DNA of 64,000 bases from Trissonchulus latispiculum. Taxonomy: Eukaryota; Nematoda; Enoplea; Enoplida; Ironidae. Position numbers and translations under genes: made by a program. The notes under the pieces are model-generated. The model saw nothing but the letters and a program-made list of their open reading frames with translations, did not search any database and was not told where the DNA came from. Below are positions 40,614 through 53,939 of this stretch, piece after piece; within the stretch, counting starts at the first letter, position 1; every line of letters begins with the position of its first letter. The DNA lies in NCBI GenBank assembly GCA_030248195.1, contig JASAND010023040.1:98272-162271 (forward strand). The letters are read 5' to 3'.

Positions 40614-43375
40614 ACAATTGGAATTACTGGAATTTCCTTGGACAAACCCAAATTGCACATAAAAGACAATTTGCACTCCAGACACCTCCTGGTGGGATAC
40701 GAAACGCTGTCTCCTGCTTAGCATACAAATGTTCAGTTCAACCAAAGTGCTTCACAGGATTCAACTAAAATCTAAAGTACGACACCGGATTTGCATTCAA
40801 AGTCTCACATCTTCGCATTTTCAAATTTTTTTCAAAGCTCTTGTCTGCAAGCTAATCCAATGTTAATGATTTAACTTTAATTTAATCAGTATTTCTTAAC
40901 CAGTTGGACCAATCATAACCGCACCACGTTCTTTCTCAGGTTGACCTTGAATTTGAAACTCTGATCATCCAAAGTATCAAGTCTTTTTGCTTTGAACCAG
41001 AATCTCTTTGTAACACATTGAAAGAGAAATCTGTAGTTAGGTCTATTATTACGTATATACGGACCAATGTAGGAAAGCGTAGAAATTAGCAAAATCGGTA
41101 ACTTTAGACAAAAGCATTCAGTCTCTAATGAGAGTTCAGTAGGTAAAATCACAAGGTGTCAGAGCTCTAATAAGCTTGATGTTGTCGTACGTTATCTACG
41201 GGTGAATAGGCAAAGTGGTACGGGAGGCAGAAGCTTAGTTGTAGGATCAAAACCTACTGCGAAAGGATGCCCGATTTTTCTGGACACAGGACGTTGTCAT
41301 TTCACGTACTTCCTCAATCAAAATCCAAGATGACTAGAGCTTTCTTCGTATTCTAGCGCATTTGCGAATTCCAACCGTAAGCGAGCGAATTTAGAAGGCG
41401 AAATTACCAGTAATTCTATAGAGCTGAGTTCTTTTGCTAGACTGATTTGCATTTCTGAATAACAGCTAATAAGACGGATAAAATTAGAATTTACTTTAAC
41501 TGTCAGATTTAACGCTATCATCAACAAGTTCTTATTGAAAAAAGTTCTTATTATCTTATTATTATTATTCTTATTATATTATATTACTTATTATATTCTG
41601 CAAATAAGTTTCCTGTGTATATTTAGCATATTTTTATTTTATTTCAAAACATTCTTTTATTGTCTGCTATTTCTGATATGGCCTTCTATGGTAAGATTTG
41701 GGTATTTAGAATTTGCTTTGTATTACTTTCTTCATTCCGCTTTAATTTCTACGTAGTAATTTGCATATTTTTACTTCTTTAATTAACCGAGTCTGAACCG
41801 GATCATGTTTTGTATTAGTTTTGATTTGATTTTGAGAGTTTAAATTGATAGCTTCGTTCTGGCCCCAAAACATTTTATAATTCTAGCAAACCTGATTAAC
41901 AAGCAAGATTCTATGTGGGTGGACCATGACCTCAGCAGTGATTTGACCAAAATTTGGGAATGAGTTTATCGTCAGGAATTTAACATACTCTACAGTCATC
42001 CTTTAGAGAAGTTGCACCAACAACCTATCAGACTGCAGACGTCTTATCCGCTTGGCTGGCATAACTTTCTCATTACTTTTGAGGGCTGGCACGGCACAAC
42101 GTAAAATAAATTCTGATGCCTTTAGATTTTTCAATGATAAAGCAAATTTTGTCTTCAGATTGGACGTAGGCTATTATTAAACTCAGTTTACGAAATCCAT
42201 GGATTCTGTTCTTAGATTGATTGAAATCTTTTTTATTCAAAATACATATGGACTAGGCGCTTTTTATTGGAAGGCAAGCTGCATGCAAAACTACTCCTAT
42301 ATATGCTTCTAGGGGGTACATATGAGCATGTCTAGGAGCTGTCTAGTATGGATTTGGGAGAGCTCATGGAGCAGTGTTTCAAAAGAAGTTCTCCTAAGTT
42401 TTGCTGGCGCTAAACCTAGGAGAAAAAATAGAAGTGGATTGCACTCCTTGTTTGGGAAAATTACTTGAAAGACAATAATTCTATGTCACCTGTTAAGCTA
42501 AAACTTTGGAGCACTTTTTGTCTTAGGAGGATCTTCAGCAGCGCTCTCCATTTCCTTGGACCCTTCATGAAATTGGAGCAGATTTGCGGTGTAGGATTGT
42601 TCACTGGCCTAACAAGCTGTACACTCCATGTATTCGACAACGCGGTACCCAACCAAAATACTACCAAATTTTCTCATTTCTTCTAACGTCAGAACTGTCT
42701 ACGTTGCATACTATGTCCGAAGTATCAATGCTTGCGCATGTTGAAATTATCCGAAAACGAGACTGCCATATTTGACTGTTCACTTTTGCGCTTGCTGTAA
42801 AATACAGTATCTAGTCTGGTTTCCCATGCAAGTTAGTAAAACGTAAACTTTTTCTTTTTCGCATTAATAGCCCGGAAAACGTCCGTTAATTTCAATTTCT
42901 CTGGAATATTTCTACATTCGATTGATCCTCCTTGCGCGGAAAAGAGTTTAGTTCTTTCTTTATGGATCGAATGTGTATCTATTACTCCAATGATTGTGAC
43001 TACACAAGACTCGTGGCTTGTCTTGTGTTGTCCTGTGCTGTGCGCTTCAAGTTCGCGGCAACGTGGTACCCAACCAATACACTACCAAACTTCTTCTCCT
43101 ATTTTTACGACATTTCCAACTTCTACCCAGAATCTAGTCTCAACAGTTGATAGCTAAAACTGCCAAAACGTCGACACAATCGTTGAAAATAATTTGAGCG
43201 TTTGTTTAATTCATTTGCATAAATAAATGTTTTCTGTCAGTACTAACTTCACACAGTAAACTAGGATTTGGAAATTTCCGAAAAACTAAATTGCATATAT
43301 TCTCGTTGAATTGGGAATGAAGTTTTAAAACCGAAATTTATGAAATTTGTTCAATTCTATCAATCAACTATCATG
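40614..43375. other. Central spacer of the large inverted duplication; no gene recognised
   Basis: AT-rich unique-looking sequence. The short string GGTACCCAACCAA is present twice (about 42645 and 43063), followed by similar ACTACCAAA contexts. The hydrophobic 73-codon frame at 41535 is T-rich low complexity. Confidence 0.5.
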
Positions 43376-43760
43376 TTGTTGTTGTTGTTATTTCCGGGCT
43401 CGTCAGCCTAGAAGGCTATATGAGTCACATCAACCATCTGAAGTCCAGCAGATGTTTTCGTAGTTCGCTAGCATCAGCACATCATTCAGAAAAGCCGGAA
43501 TAGGCAAGAATGAGTAGAGGCAAGCAACCACTCGGTAGCATAATTTAAGCACTTGGATGGCATCAGTGTAATTCGACATGGCTAAGCCATGCCCCAGGGA
43601 ACAGCGCCCATTGCACCGTTGACCAGACGGATGCCAGGGGACACCTGTGGGGATCTCCATTTGATGGGGTCCGTCCATCGGATTTCCCACAGAGGTGGCA
43701 CTCTAAGTGCCCCTGCAACTATCATCAACATCATCATCATCATCATCATCATCATCAACC
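43376..43760. repeat. SINE/non-LTR-like unit between TTG and ATC trinucleotide repeats
   Basis: Begins after TTGTTGTTGTTGTTATT, is more GC-rich than its surroundings, contains a CCAGGGAACAGCGCCC-type stretch and ends in a (CAT/ATC)n run at about 43719-43757. The simple-sequence tail suggests a retroposed unit, but no promoter boxes or coding frame were found. Confidence 0.35.
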
Positions 43761-43799
43761 GGCACAACTATGCTGTAAATTTCAGTTTACTATCAGGGC

Positions 43800-45935
43800 C
43801 CGCATTCTAAAACTTAGCTACAGATAGCCCTGTCTGTAACCAGGGGCCGTATTCTCAAATGCGGAGAGGCCCTATCTATAACTAGGAAAAGGCCTATCTC
43901 TAGTTATAAACAGCCCTTAATCTTATTCTGAAAACTGGCTAACCCTGTCTATAGATGGGCACAAATGCTGACTTGCAATTTGCGAGTCAGCTTTTTAACA
44001 AAATATTTAAATACTGAAAACTGTTACGTTTTAGTTATTTTTTCTTGACTGGATTGGTTAGAAACTGCTTAATAACCACTTATATAATCATTCCTTTCGT
44101 CGTAAAATGGAGTCTTTTATTTATTTAATTTCTTTGTTTAAGGTGGTGATTCCTTTTGGGCACATATTGTTGATTGACGGTTCAAATCAAGACGAAACTT
44201 GATGAAACTTTCCAAAATAAGTTGTTTTAGCATTCTAACACCCTCCACGCAATCCCGCTTCAAAAATTCGACGTCTCCGTTTATGGTGGTTTTTGCCAAT
44301 TTTTGACAGTTAGGCAGTTGCTGTACAGCTATATTCAAAAGATCTTGTTGAGCTCTACATTTCTGCTTTTTGAAGTACCTTTCTTGCTTTTCGCTATCGT
44401 GAGATATAGTAGATTTTCCTATTTTGGCTTTGAAAACATGTCATTTTTGTAGAAATCAAATAATCCGCCATTTCTTGTGCTACGCAGGCCGTAAAATTAA
44501 ACTATGGGTGTCAATTTGAAGGTCTCGTCGAGACCGATTATCCGTGACATTATAATCTACTAACTGTTGCCCCGTACGCTGCTGTCATAGAAAATGTAGT
44601 TTTTGCAAAAACATGACCAAATTGTTTCCAGCGATTGTGGATCATTTACAATGCAAGCTAGATGGTTGCCACTTACTGGACGTGTTTTACACTAAAATAC
44701 CCAGGGACCCTTTTTTAGTTGTCCCGATTGCTGCTTTCTAGCTAAAGTGGTCGCTTGCCAAAGTTGGAAAAAGCAGGCAAAATCCATTTTGCGCATACAT
44801 TTTAGCTAATTTCTGTATAACGAAGAGCGGTTTCATAATAACTAAAAAAGGGTCCCCAGCTATTTGATAGTGGAATCGAATGATATGACCGATGCCTCAC
44901 AAAAAAATTTACCTTAGTCTGCAAAAAATCTGGAAAATTAAATTAATTCGAAAATGCTGTAATAATTTCCGAGAACTAAAGTTAGTTTCGTTGTAATCAT
45001 TAGAAAGAGCAAATGTTAAGCTGCATTTTGATATAAAAATGGCTTCTTAACTCTAAGTAGTGGGTGAGTAATAATGGTTCAAAGTTGATGTCTCCAAAAG
45101 GAATCACCACCTTAAGTCGTATTCTCAAACCTAGTTGCAGATAGGCCTATCTGCAACTAGGAAGAGGGCTATCTGTAGCTAGTACTAGGGATGCTTCTAA
45201 CTATGACTAAAGTTTAGCTAACTTTACTAATGATAAAGATAGCTTACAATTAGCTACAGATAGAACAAGCTTTATTATTAGCTGCGGATAACCCCCCTAA
45301 ACCTAGTTACAAATAGGGCCAGCTGTAACTAAGTTTTCAGAATACGGCCCCAGATTTAGGGGTCTTATTTGATTCCAGCAATAAAGCTAGTTCTATCTGC
45401 AGCTAATTGTCAGTATCTTCATCATTTGCAAAGTTAGCTAAACTTTAATCCAAGTTAGAGATACCCCTAGTATTAGCTAAAGATAGCCCTATTCCTAGTT
45501 GCAGATAGGCCTATCTGTAACTAGATTTGAGAATACGAGTTAAAAAGAGAATTTAAATAAATAGAAAACTCTTTTTAAGACAAATGCAATGATAAAAATA
45601 TTTTAAGAAGTTTCTAAGCATCCAATTTGATGAAAAGTAATTTAAACTTAACAATCTTCAATATCTAAAAAATTTGTTAAAAAGCTATTTCTATATACAA
45701 CTAGGACCAGGCTATCATTACATAGAGTTGCCATATTTCTAGAATACGACTAGGGCTGTTTATAACTAGAGGATAGGTGTATCTGTAGCTAGAGATAGGC
45801 CTACTCAAGTTATAGATACGGGTATTTTTGTGACAGATTGGGCTACCTGTAAATAGAAATAGCGGTATCTGTAACTAGAGATAGGCCTATTCCTAGTTCT
45901 AGATAGGGTCTATCTGCATTAGAGAATACGGACCC
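43800..45935. repeat. Clustered CTAGTTACAGATAGG-type MITEs
   Basis: The 15-mer CTAGTTACAGATAGG and its complement recur many times at 43820-43935, 45120-45540 and 45690-45935, with GGCCGTATTCTCAAA or TTTGAGAATACG marking element ends (for example 43848, 45340, 45525). Several such elements are nested or fused. The TTAA element 44142-45111 lies among them. Confidence 0.6.
44142..45111. mobile_element. TTAA-flanked non-autonomous transposon, copy 1
   Basis: Ends GGTGGTGATTCCTTTTGG and the mirror CCAAAAGGAATCACCACC, flanked by TTAA at 44138-44141 and 45112-45115. TTAA targets are used by piggyBac and Kolobok superfamilies. 970 bp, no transposase. Copy 2 is at 49461-50442. Confidence 0.82.
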
Positions 45936-47868
45936 AGTTGTTATGTAAATATTTGTAAATACTTATCTGCATATTACTTAATTTTTATTCTCTTCTTTAA
46001 TGTTTTCTTCTTTGTCTTCTGGTTCTGGCGAATTAATAGTTTGATTTTACGATTTACGTAAATAATAATATTTAATTGAAAATTAAATTTGCTTACAACG
46101 TAAATATTAATTAATTAGAATGAACGTTGTATGTACAGTGTTGTCCTGAAATTATAATGTTTAATGCATTATGCATTATCCTTCTTCATAAATTTAACAT
46201 CAGTTGCAGTCCCATATTCGTCAGTAAGTTTCCACAGCAAAACATGACAGATGAAGAAATCATGTTACTTATTCCAAATTTTCTTCACTATCATACATGA
46301 TTATGCTAAAAATGGCATTTTAAGAAATGAGTAACTATCAGCAATTTATTTTCACTAGTTATCCCCGTAGTCTCACACCCCAGTTGTATTTGCGAGGATG
46401 GGTAACGCCAGACGAAATTTACTCAGCATCCATAGTCTGCCGTTGAATACGTCCTAATCGGTCCATTCACGAGGGCTTCCCCTCATGGACAGATAACTCC
46501 TTGAAAATTTCGAATAGTCACAATGTACAATTAGAGGGATGTACTGCTGCAGTACCATTTCTATTTAATGACAATTGGTTGACTGGTGCCAGCTGAAACC
46601 AGACAATTGTGGGTTCATCTATTGTAGTGAAACGAAGTGAGGTGTTTTAAAAAAGTGGATCCTTAGGATCAGCATAGTTCTTGCTTCCGGTATACACGAA
46701 GATTTCATTCTACCTCTATGGGTGTGCGTGAGGTTAAATGTAGCTGTTCTGCTTACAATTAATTAAGAGGTCATATTTATTTTATGATATTTATAATATT
46801 ATATTATCACTATTTTAAGTTGGAATATTTGTTATGCACAATAGACACAGAGTAACATTTGTCACGCTCAATACCTGTGGTGTCATAGTTCGATGGTCAT
46901 TTACAAAAATAAAAATTATATTGCAATTTCGCTTCCGTCGTTCCAAGTCCGGCATCGAAACAATGGCAGGCAGGCGGGTCGTAGTCACGGAAGCAGAAGC
47001 CTTGTGTGATTTTTAAAGAATATGACTAGGAAGCAAGAAAGCACAAGAACGACCATTATTATACTAATTTTTGACAATTGCAAGCGGTTATATCTAAGCG
47101 AGTTCTGTGCTGTTAAGAAATACTTTCAACACATTTCGATACAAATTTAAGGAATCACCGCATTGAAGTGAAAACCCGCCTTATCACAAGGTTAAACACT
47201 TTTGAATGGAAAATCGCATTAATACCTGTTAATGTAAAAACTGACCTTATCTTTTGGTCTTTATTATCTGAATTATATATAACTAGTAACGGTGTTTCCC
47301 ACAAGAAAAACGGCAACCCTCCTTCGTTTTGCAAGATGTCGCAATTTCATTTCTAAACTGGGATACATGTAGGCAATAGTCAATCAGATCGCACTCAAAC
47401 AGGTATGGGATGAAATGCAGGCTCCTGTAATTACCTGCACTCCTCCGTGGCTGAACTGGCTGTGTGTTCGCACTGAAAACGAAAGACTGCGTTTACGCAC
47501 CCTGATGGGTGCGGTGTTTTTCATGGTCAAGACATTTTAATTTGGAGTGCTCAATCAGCTCAAACAATACAAACACAGGAAGATGTCAGTAAACTCAACA
47601 ATCTCAAGTAATCTTTAAATATAAATGGTGCTCGAATCGGTTTATGTTTAACAATTGGGTCATCCCATCGCTTTTGTAATCATGAATTTAATGTGTCTAC
47701 AATCTCCAGCGATAAGCCAGATAATTTACAAAACAAATTCTTTAGTAATTATTCCACTAAACCACTTCACGTGTTAAACTAATTTGCATAAATTAAATAG
47801 CAGCATCACGTAGGTGATGAAATGAACATTTGCCTTCATTGCTAAACTAATGCTGTCATATGAGGCGC
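45405..47868. repeat. Right arm of the X inverted repeat
   Basis: Mirrors 37415-40613 without the TA-flanked insertion and with a few hundred extra bases of CTAGTTACAGATAGG-type sequence around 45690-45935. Confidence 0.82.
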
Positions 47869-49126
47869 TTTATAAAAATGTCCGGTTGCCTTTGTTTTTG
47901 TATATCTCTGTAAATAGTTTTCCTGTAAGTGTTTTATATCGCCGAAAGGCGAGATAGCTGTTTTCAATTTTGACGCAAAATGAACTGCTTATTTTCGACG
48001 TTAAATTTTCTCCCTATTCTCAGCACTGCTTTCATTAGTAGTGAGGTACGTAGGGGGCCCTGCAGGCGCTTTTTTAATTGCACCGAGATTTTTTGTTTTT
48101 AAAGTTTCTTTGTCAGTTGGGAGAATTTAAAAGCTTTTAACTTCAATTTTATGGAGGGGGACTTTCATTTCCGGCGACAACATGTTTTAAAGAAATGCTT
48201 TTCATAACACCCCCCTTGGTTGAAATAAAAGTTGGAGTCGTTTTGAATATGCAAATTAACTTCTGCGATGTAATTTCAGTTTACTAACACGCAACAGTCT
48301 GGAATAGTCGCATTACAAGATACTTTACTTTTGTCGGAATTTTGTCAAAATTTTCACGCTTGAGCGATTGGGAACAGCAACGTAAGCAACGGTAACAAGA
48401 ATATTTGTTCTAGTCACTTTCAACTGAGTTCAGAAAAATTCTTGGCCAAAAATATCGTTGTCGTGCGTGCGTCTTGACAGATAGGAATGAAAATTCAAAA
48501 TTTCGACAGGGAGTGTTGTTCACCGCATAATTTTTCAGTTGTTCACCGTCGCCGACCGGCACAGCTCGCGACGCGACGGAACCAGTACCGGCCCAGTACT
48601 GGCCCTCAATGGCCGGCCGGCCGGTCGGTGCCACTTTTCGTTGACTATCCAAAATACAAGAAAAAAGATGTTTGAAGTTTTCAAGTTAGCTTTTTAGCAA
48701 GTTTAAGGCTATAACACCGCGGAAACTGTCAGTGGCCGGTCGGCCGCCCCGTATTTGTCGAACCTGTCACGGCTAGACGGCTGACCTGCGACTGACCGCC
48801 CGGTAGTCATCGGCCGGCGGCCACCGGCATGGACAGGGACGGTGCACAACACTAACCAGCATATAGGTATTGTGTATTAGCTGATTTTTTTCTTGTAACA
48901 GCCCTCTCAATCTACCTATACAAATTTCGCGTCACCTCAGAAGCTATACTCCATTGTGTTTAATCAAACACGTTGTCTGAAAAAGTACTTAATCCGGCTT
49001 CGAGATATTGCTCCTTTTAATAGCCGACTTGTGATACTACTTTAATTAATCCAATTTTTTATTTGCCTGTTACAGATTGCCTCCATTGGCATCAATGTTT
49101 GTGTTCTAAAATCCCTGTTTGTGCTT
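47245..49126. repeat. 1.9-kb block, copy 1 of a direct duplication
   Basis: Recurs in the same orientation at 58665-60529, including the GGCCGG MITE. It partly overlaps the end of the right X arm and the block that mirrors 30960-31850. Confidence 0.8.
48509..48855. mobile_element. GGCCGG-rich hAT-like MITE, short form
   Basis: GTGTTGTTCACCGCATAA at the left and GGTGCACAACACTAACCAGC at the right; the inverse of 31253-31567. The same site is occupied at 59919-60265. Confidence 0.7.
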
Positions 49127-49460
49127 CTTCCTATTTCTAATTTTATTTTTTTGCATTTCTTTCGTTTTTTTCATTAATTTTCAGATAAAGTGAGGCTTAG
49201 TTCAAAAGCTGAGCTGCAACCGTATTTATAACAAAGCATGGATCTGAAGGATAGTGATTTTTGTCGATCATACAAATAAGTTTGGCATAAGTCGCCCACC
49301 CTATTCTGTTATTAAACAAGAATAGCTCTATTATTCCTTTTTAATGCGGATTTTAATTTGATGTTTTGTTTAGAATGACAGAATTAGTTTGCACAGTTAA
49401 TAAGCTTCGAAATGAAAGTGAATGAATGTTCTACCTGACAGAACTGCTTTCTTAGTTTAA

Positions 49461-50442
49461 GGTGGTGATTCCTTTTGGGCACATATTGTTATTTGGCGGC
49501 GTAAATCAAGATGAAATTTGATGAAACTTTCCGAAATAAGTTCTTTTAGCGTTCTAACACCCTCCGCGCAATCTCGATTCAAAAATTCGAATTTTCCGGT
49601 CACAGTGGTTTTTCCCAATTTCTGAACGTTTGGCATATGCTATACAATTATGACTATATTCATTCAAAAGATCTCATTGAGCTTCACAGTTTTGCTTTTT
49701 AAAGCAAGTTTCTAGCTTTTCTCTACCGTGAGATATAGACGTTTTTCTTGTTTTGCCGTCGAAAACTTGTCATTTTTGCAGAAATCAAATAATCCAACAT
49801 TTCTTGAACTACGCAAGCCGTAAAATCAAACTAAGGGCGTCGATTTGAAGGTCTCAAAGGGACAAATTATCCGACGCATGATCGTATTCCAACTGCTATC
49901 CTGTAGGCTGATATCATAAAAAATGTAGTTTTTGCAAAAACACGACCAATTTTCTTCCATAGATTGTGGAGCATTCACCATACAATCTGGAGGGCTGCTA
50001 CTGAACTAATGTGTTCGGCACAAATATACCCAGGGACGATTTTTTAGTTGCCCCGATTGCTGGTTTCTAGCTAAAGTAATCGCTTGACAAATTTGGAAGA
50101 AGTAGGCAAAATCCAGGTTACGCTCACATTTCAGCATAGTTCTCTATAACGAAGAGCGATTTCACAATAAATAAAAAATCGTCCCCAGCTATTTGATGGA
50201 GGTATCGAATGATATAACCGATGTCTCGCGAAAAAATTTACTTGAGTCTGCAAAAATTCTGGAAAAATATACTTCTTCTAAAATGTGTTAAAAATATTTC
50301 AGAAAAGCAACATTAGTTTCGTGGCATGCATTAAAAAGAGAAAATGTTAAGCTACATTTTGATATAAAAATGGCTTCTTAACTCCAAGTAATGAATGAGT
50401 AATAGTGGTGTAAACTTTATGTGACCAAAGGGAATCACCACC
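49461..50442. mobile_element. TTAA-flanked non-autonomous transposon, copy 2
   Basis: Same ends as copy 1 (GGTGGTGATTCCTTTTGG; GGAATCACCACC), flanked by TTAA at 49457-49460 and 50443-50446. 982 bp, diverged from copy 1 throughout, so the two are independent insertions. Confidence 0.82.
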
Positions 50443-50446
50443 TTAA

Positions 50447-52199
50447 GCAAGACTTCTAAACGAAGGCAAGCTGACGCTAAAACCCTTCAATGCTTGCTCC
50501 TTTTAAACGAGGATATTTCAGTTTTTTCGAAAATAGCTTGAAATACGCACTTCTTCAAGTTTAGACTAACACTACTCTCCACGCGTTGGGGTTACACCAA
50601 AGTTTATGCCACGTGAATGTTAATATTCAATGTTATCTCTCTCTATGTCAAAGCGTAGATGTTTTGGTTGAACCAAACGAGCAAGGACAAAATTCCAAAT
50701 GTTTATCTACGAAAAGTACGGCGTTGGATTGCCAGGCCTAGCCCGAACCCGGCCCGAAAGATTTCTTTCGGGCACAAGTCTAACTCCAAATCCACCTGCT
50801 TGCTTACTTTACTTTACAGCCAATTTGTAGCTAAAGCTCAAAATTTGTGCACATCTTGTAAATTTAACTTGCAGCTTGTAACCATGCGACACATTGCAGT
50901 AACATTGTGCAGTAACATTGTGCAGTAACTTGGAAGCATTTTAGGTATTTCCAGATTGAAATGGTCCAGTTAAACTACCCTAAACTGAAAGACTAAACAG
51001 TCTGGTGACTATTCCTTTATTACAATATCACAAGGGTTGAACGGAGCAGAATTTATTCTATTAGTGAGATAGTGGTGATCACTTAGCAAGCTGAACTAAT
51101 TATAATATTGACACTAAACTAATTAATAAAAGTTTAATTAGATTGTTAATCCACGGTTGATTTCAAACATGGAGATTAATTTAAACCAAAGAAATATCCA
51201 AAGACCTTGTTTCTTGGCTATTACAAAAAAATTGCAATTCCATTACTAATTAATCTATTGATCTTCTATGAATTTATTAGCATCAAAAGTACATGATATG
51301 GAAAAGTGAACTAAATTGAAATGTTCGCTAAATTCTAATGAACGGTGGTCTCCAATAGGATGTGCAAAGTTTTATGTCTGGTCATTATGTTTTTGTTTAA
51401 AAGTTTGCTTCCACTTATATTTACTCAGGGACTGTCTGTCTAACCGAATCGTGAACGGAAAGGACCGAGTCGTGATCGAATGAGGTCGTGTCTTGATGGT
51501 AAATTCGAGGAAGATTAGTATTTGCATGATTTTGTGCTGCTAGTAATTCTAGTATAGTGAAGTTCCCAAAACAAACAGTTTTTCTAATCTCCTGCAAACT
51601 TTGATTCGAGTGTGCTATGCCAATAAAACAAGACCCTGACCACGTAGTTCACTGTTCTAACAATACACATTTACTGTCAAAATCGCTGACTGAGCCAGAC
51701 AAGACTAAAATAATAACTTCCACGTTCGCTTCAAATTAAACCATAAGAAAATTCAAAGAACGCTACGCTGATAAATTTACAAGTCACACTTAAAAGCGTC
51801 AAGTTACAGCCGAACTGACAAAAACCCAAAACACCCGGAAATATCCTACGACAAAACACTGGCAGGCCTAGCCCGAACCCGGCCCGAAAAATTTCTTTCG
51901 GGCACAAGTCTGAATTTAAATCCACCTGCTTGTTTACTTTACTTTACAGCCAATTTGTAGCTAAAGCACAAAATTTATGCACATTTTGTAAATATAACTT
52001 GCAGCTTGTAACTATGCGACACATTGCAGTAACATTGTGCAGACACAAATGCTTGGAAGCAGTTATGTATTTTTAGGTACATATACGACGGAATAGAATA
52101 TAAGAACAATAAGCAAAACAGAACAAGGAAAACGAGTATTTGCCTAGCTGTGTATTTAAAGAAGCGAAAACAAGAAACGTTAGCAAGAAAAACGCGAAA
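50447..52199. other. Spacer with a 185-bp direct repeat
   Basis: No gene. 50727-50912 and 51858-52043 are direct copies that begin CAGGCCTAGCCCGAACCCGG and contain TTTCTTTCGGGCACAAGTC. The starting GGCCCGAAA/TTTCGGGC pair can form a short stem. Confidence 0.6.
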
Positions 52200-52497
52200 T
52201 TGACAGCAATCTAACTTTGTAAGTAAAAACAGCAGATCAGCGGAAGCAACAAATTGACTACAAGTTCGATGTTAGAAAAGCTAGCTGGTCTTTTGCCACA
52301 TAATAGTATTACGTTTGATACACAATAGTTACACGTATCAACGAATTCCACGCAGCGTCGCGTCCTGGTGAAGCCATCGCAAGTAGGGGTTGTAGTTCCA
52401 AAACTCGACATGATATATATATACGAACTTCACTGCGTCCTGAACGCTATGTGCAAGATACGGTGCCCAAATTTTGCAGAGATAGTCCTGACATAAA

Positions 52498-52541
<44 letters not shown>

Positions 52542-52705
52542 TGTATATGTATCATATCATGTATATATACATGATATCATATCATATATGTCATATCCTG
52601 ACATATATCATGAATATTTCAATCTCTGGCCCATTGTATACTTTTCTGTGCAATGCGATCAAAGTCCGTGAAATTTGTCGTGAGAAGTCGGTACGGTTGG
52701 AGTCT
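52200..52705. repeat. Inverted copies of block Q edge and block V
   Basis: 52200-52330 mirrors the start of block Q (36190-36320) and 52385-52705 mirrors block V (35790-36185), including an AT microsatellite at 52501-52540. Confidence 0.75.
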
Positions 52706-52729
52706 AACTAATATCTTATGAACTGTGGT

Positions 52730-53690
52730 TTAAAAATAATGCAGTGCAGTTTAGATTTAAGTTCAATTCAAGTTTGTCCAGATTAGTACCGTATTCTCGC
52801 GCTTAAGGGAACACTCACTTAAAAGAACATGTTCTCTTAAGTGAACGTGTTCCCTTAAGTGAAATCGGAAAAATACAGAACCACAAATAGAGAAACTGCT
52901 GTTGAGTGTTAAAATTCTTAAGATTTGACCAATTAATGGTGAATCTTTAGTTCTTTCCAAGAAAAAGCAGTCATTTATACCATAAAAATGATAAAAATTA
53001 CCACAGTAATTATACAAAATAAATAGGTCGATGATTGCTTTTTAGCGATATACTGCACATTCACTTAAGGGAACATGTTCTCTTTAAGTGAGCGTGTTCT
53101 CTTAAGTGAAATCAGAAAATTTTCCGATTTTGTCCGTATTTCACTTAAGAGAACATGTTCTCTTAAGCGCGAGAATACGGTACTTCCGCCTTTTTCACAA
53201 TCGCTATTTTGTGCCTTTAATAGGGGAGTTCTCTTTCCTGCACTGTATGCACTTAAAATGCAATTTTTCTTTCTTATGAGAAGCGTTTCTGTTTGTCCCT
53301 TTACAGGGGACTTCTCTATCGATTTCTCACTGCACGTGTTTGTGCATTGCACTTGTGTATTAGTAATTTTCTTTCAGTTTCAGTTTTATTTCGTAGAGAA
53401 ATGTTGTTCTCTATGCAGGCTGAGCCTGCCAGGAAGCTGTTGACTTCTGGCAGGCTCAGCCTTTAGTTATTTCTTTGTTTAGATTGTTGCATGCCATCTG
53501 TTACTAATATGCCAATGTTTCCATCACTGAAGTCTCCTGGATTTCAACTGAAAGTAAGTCATCACTTGCTATTCCTGCTTTTAACTAAACAAAGCATATT
53601 TGACACTTAAGCAATGTTTAATTTCTTCCAAATTTCAAATAAAAAATATTTGCAGGCCTGCTTTTAATTCTGTGCGTGATCAAAGCTCAG
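52730..53690. repeat. Repeat block P, inverted copy
   Basis: Mirrors 29187-29806 and 35155-35775; interrupted at 52787-53182 by a MITE. Confidence 0.8.
52789..53180. mobile_element. 392-bp MITE with TA target duplication (Tc1/mariner-like)
   Basis: Ends CCGTATTCTCGCGCTTAAG and the exact mirror CTTAAGCGCGAGAATACGG, flanked by TA at 52787-52788 and 53181-53182. Subterminal ACTTAAG-GAACATGTTCTCTTAAGT palindromes (in variant forms) are repeated at both ends. Two uninterrupted copies of the target lie in block P copies 1 and 2 (about 29715 and 35685). Confidence 0.87.
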
Positions 53691-53742
53691 CCCCAGATTA
53701 TCCCAGGACTCGGGCTAGGGGTCCCGGGTTCAAACCAGGCTT
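53683..53742 (+). repeat. tRNA-like segment, relative of 29135-29200
   Basis: AAGCTCAGCCCCAG followed by CCCGGGTTCAAACCAGG. Same degenerate structure as the other copy; not a working tRNA. Confidence 0.45.
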
Positions 53743-53939
53743 TCGCTTTCCAACAGGCTTGAGAATCACGGAAAATTTTATTTAAGTATTCCACTCCTTT
53801 TGAAATTTTTCTAAGATTTCTCTAAATAGCCACTCCTTCCTTTTTCCTAGCTAACTACCCGCACAACAAACCTCCCGTTATAAGTTTCCATACAAATTCA
53901 CAGTGTACGCAAAACATTTAAAACTCACAAATTAGTTCA

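Noticed and set aside
41535..41756. 73-codon hydrophobic protein
   Set aside because: T-rich low-complexity DNA; hydrophobicity follows from base composition.
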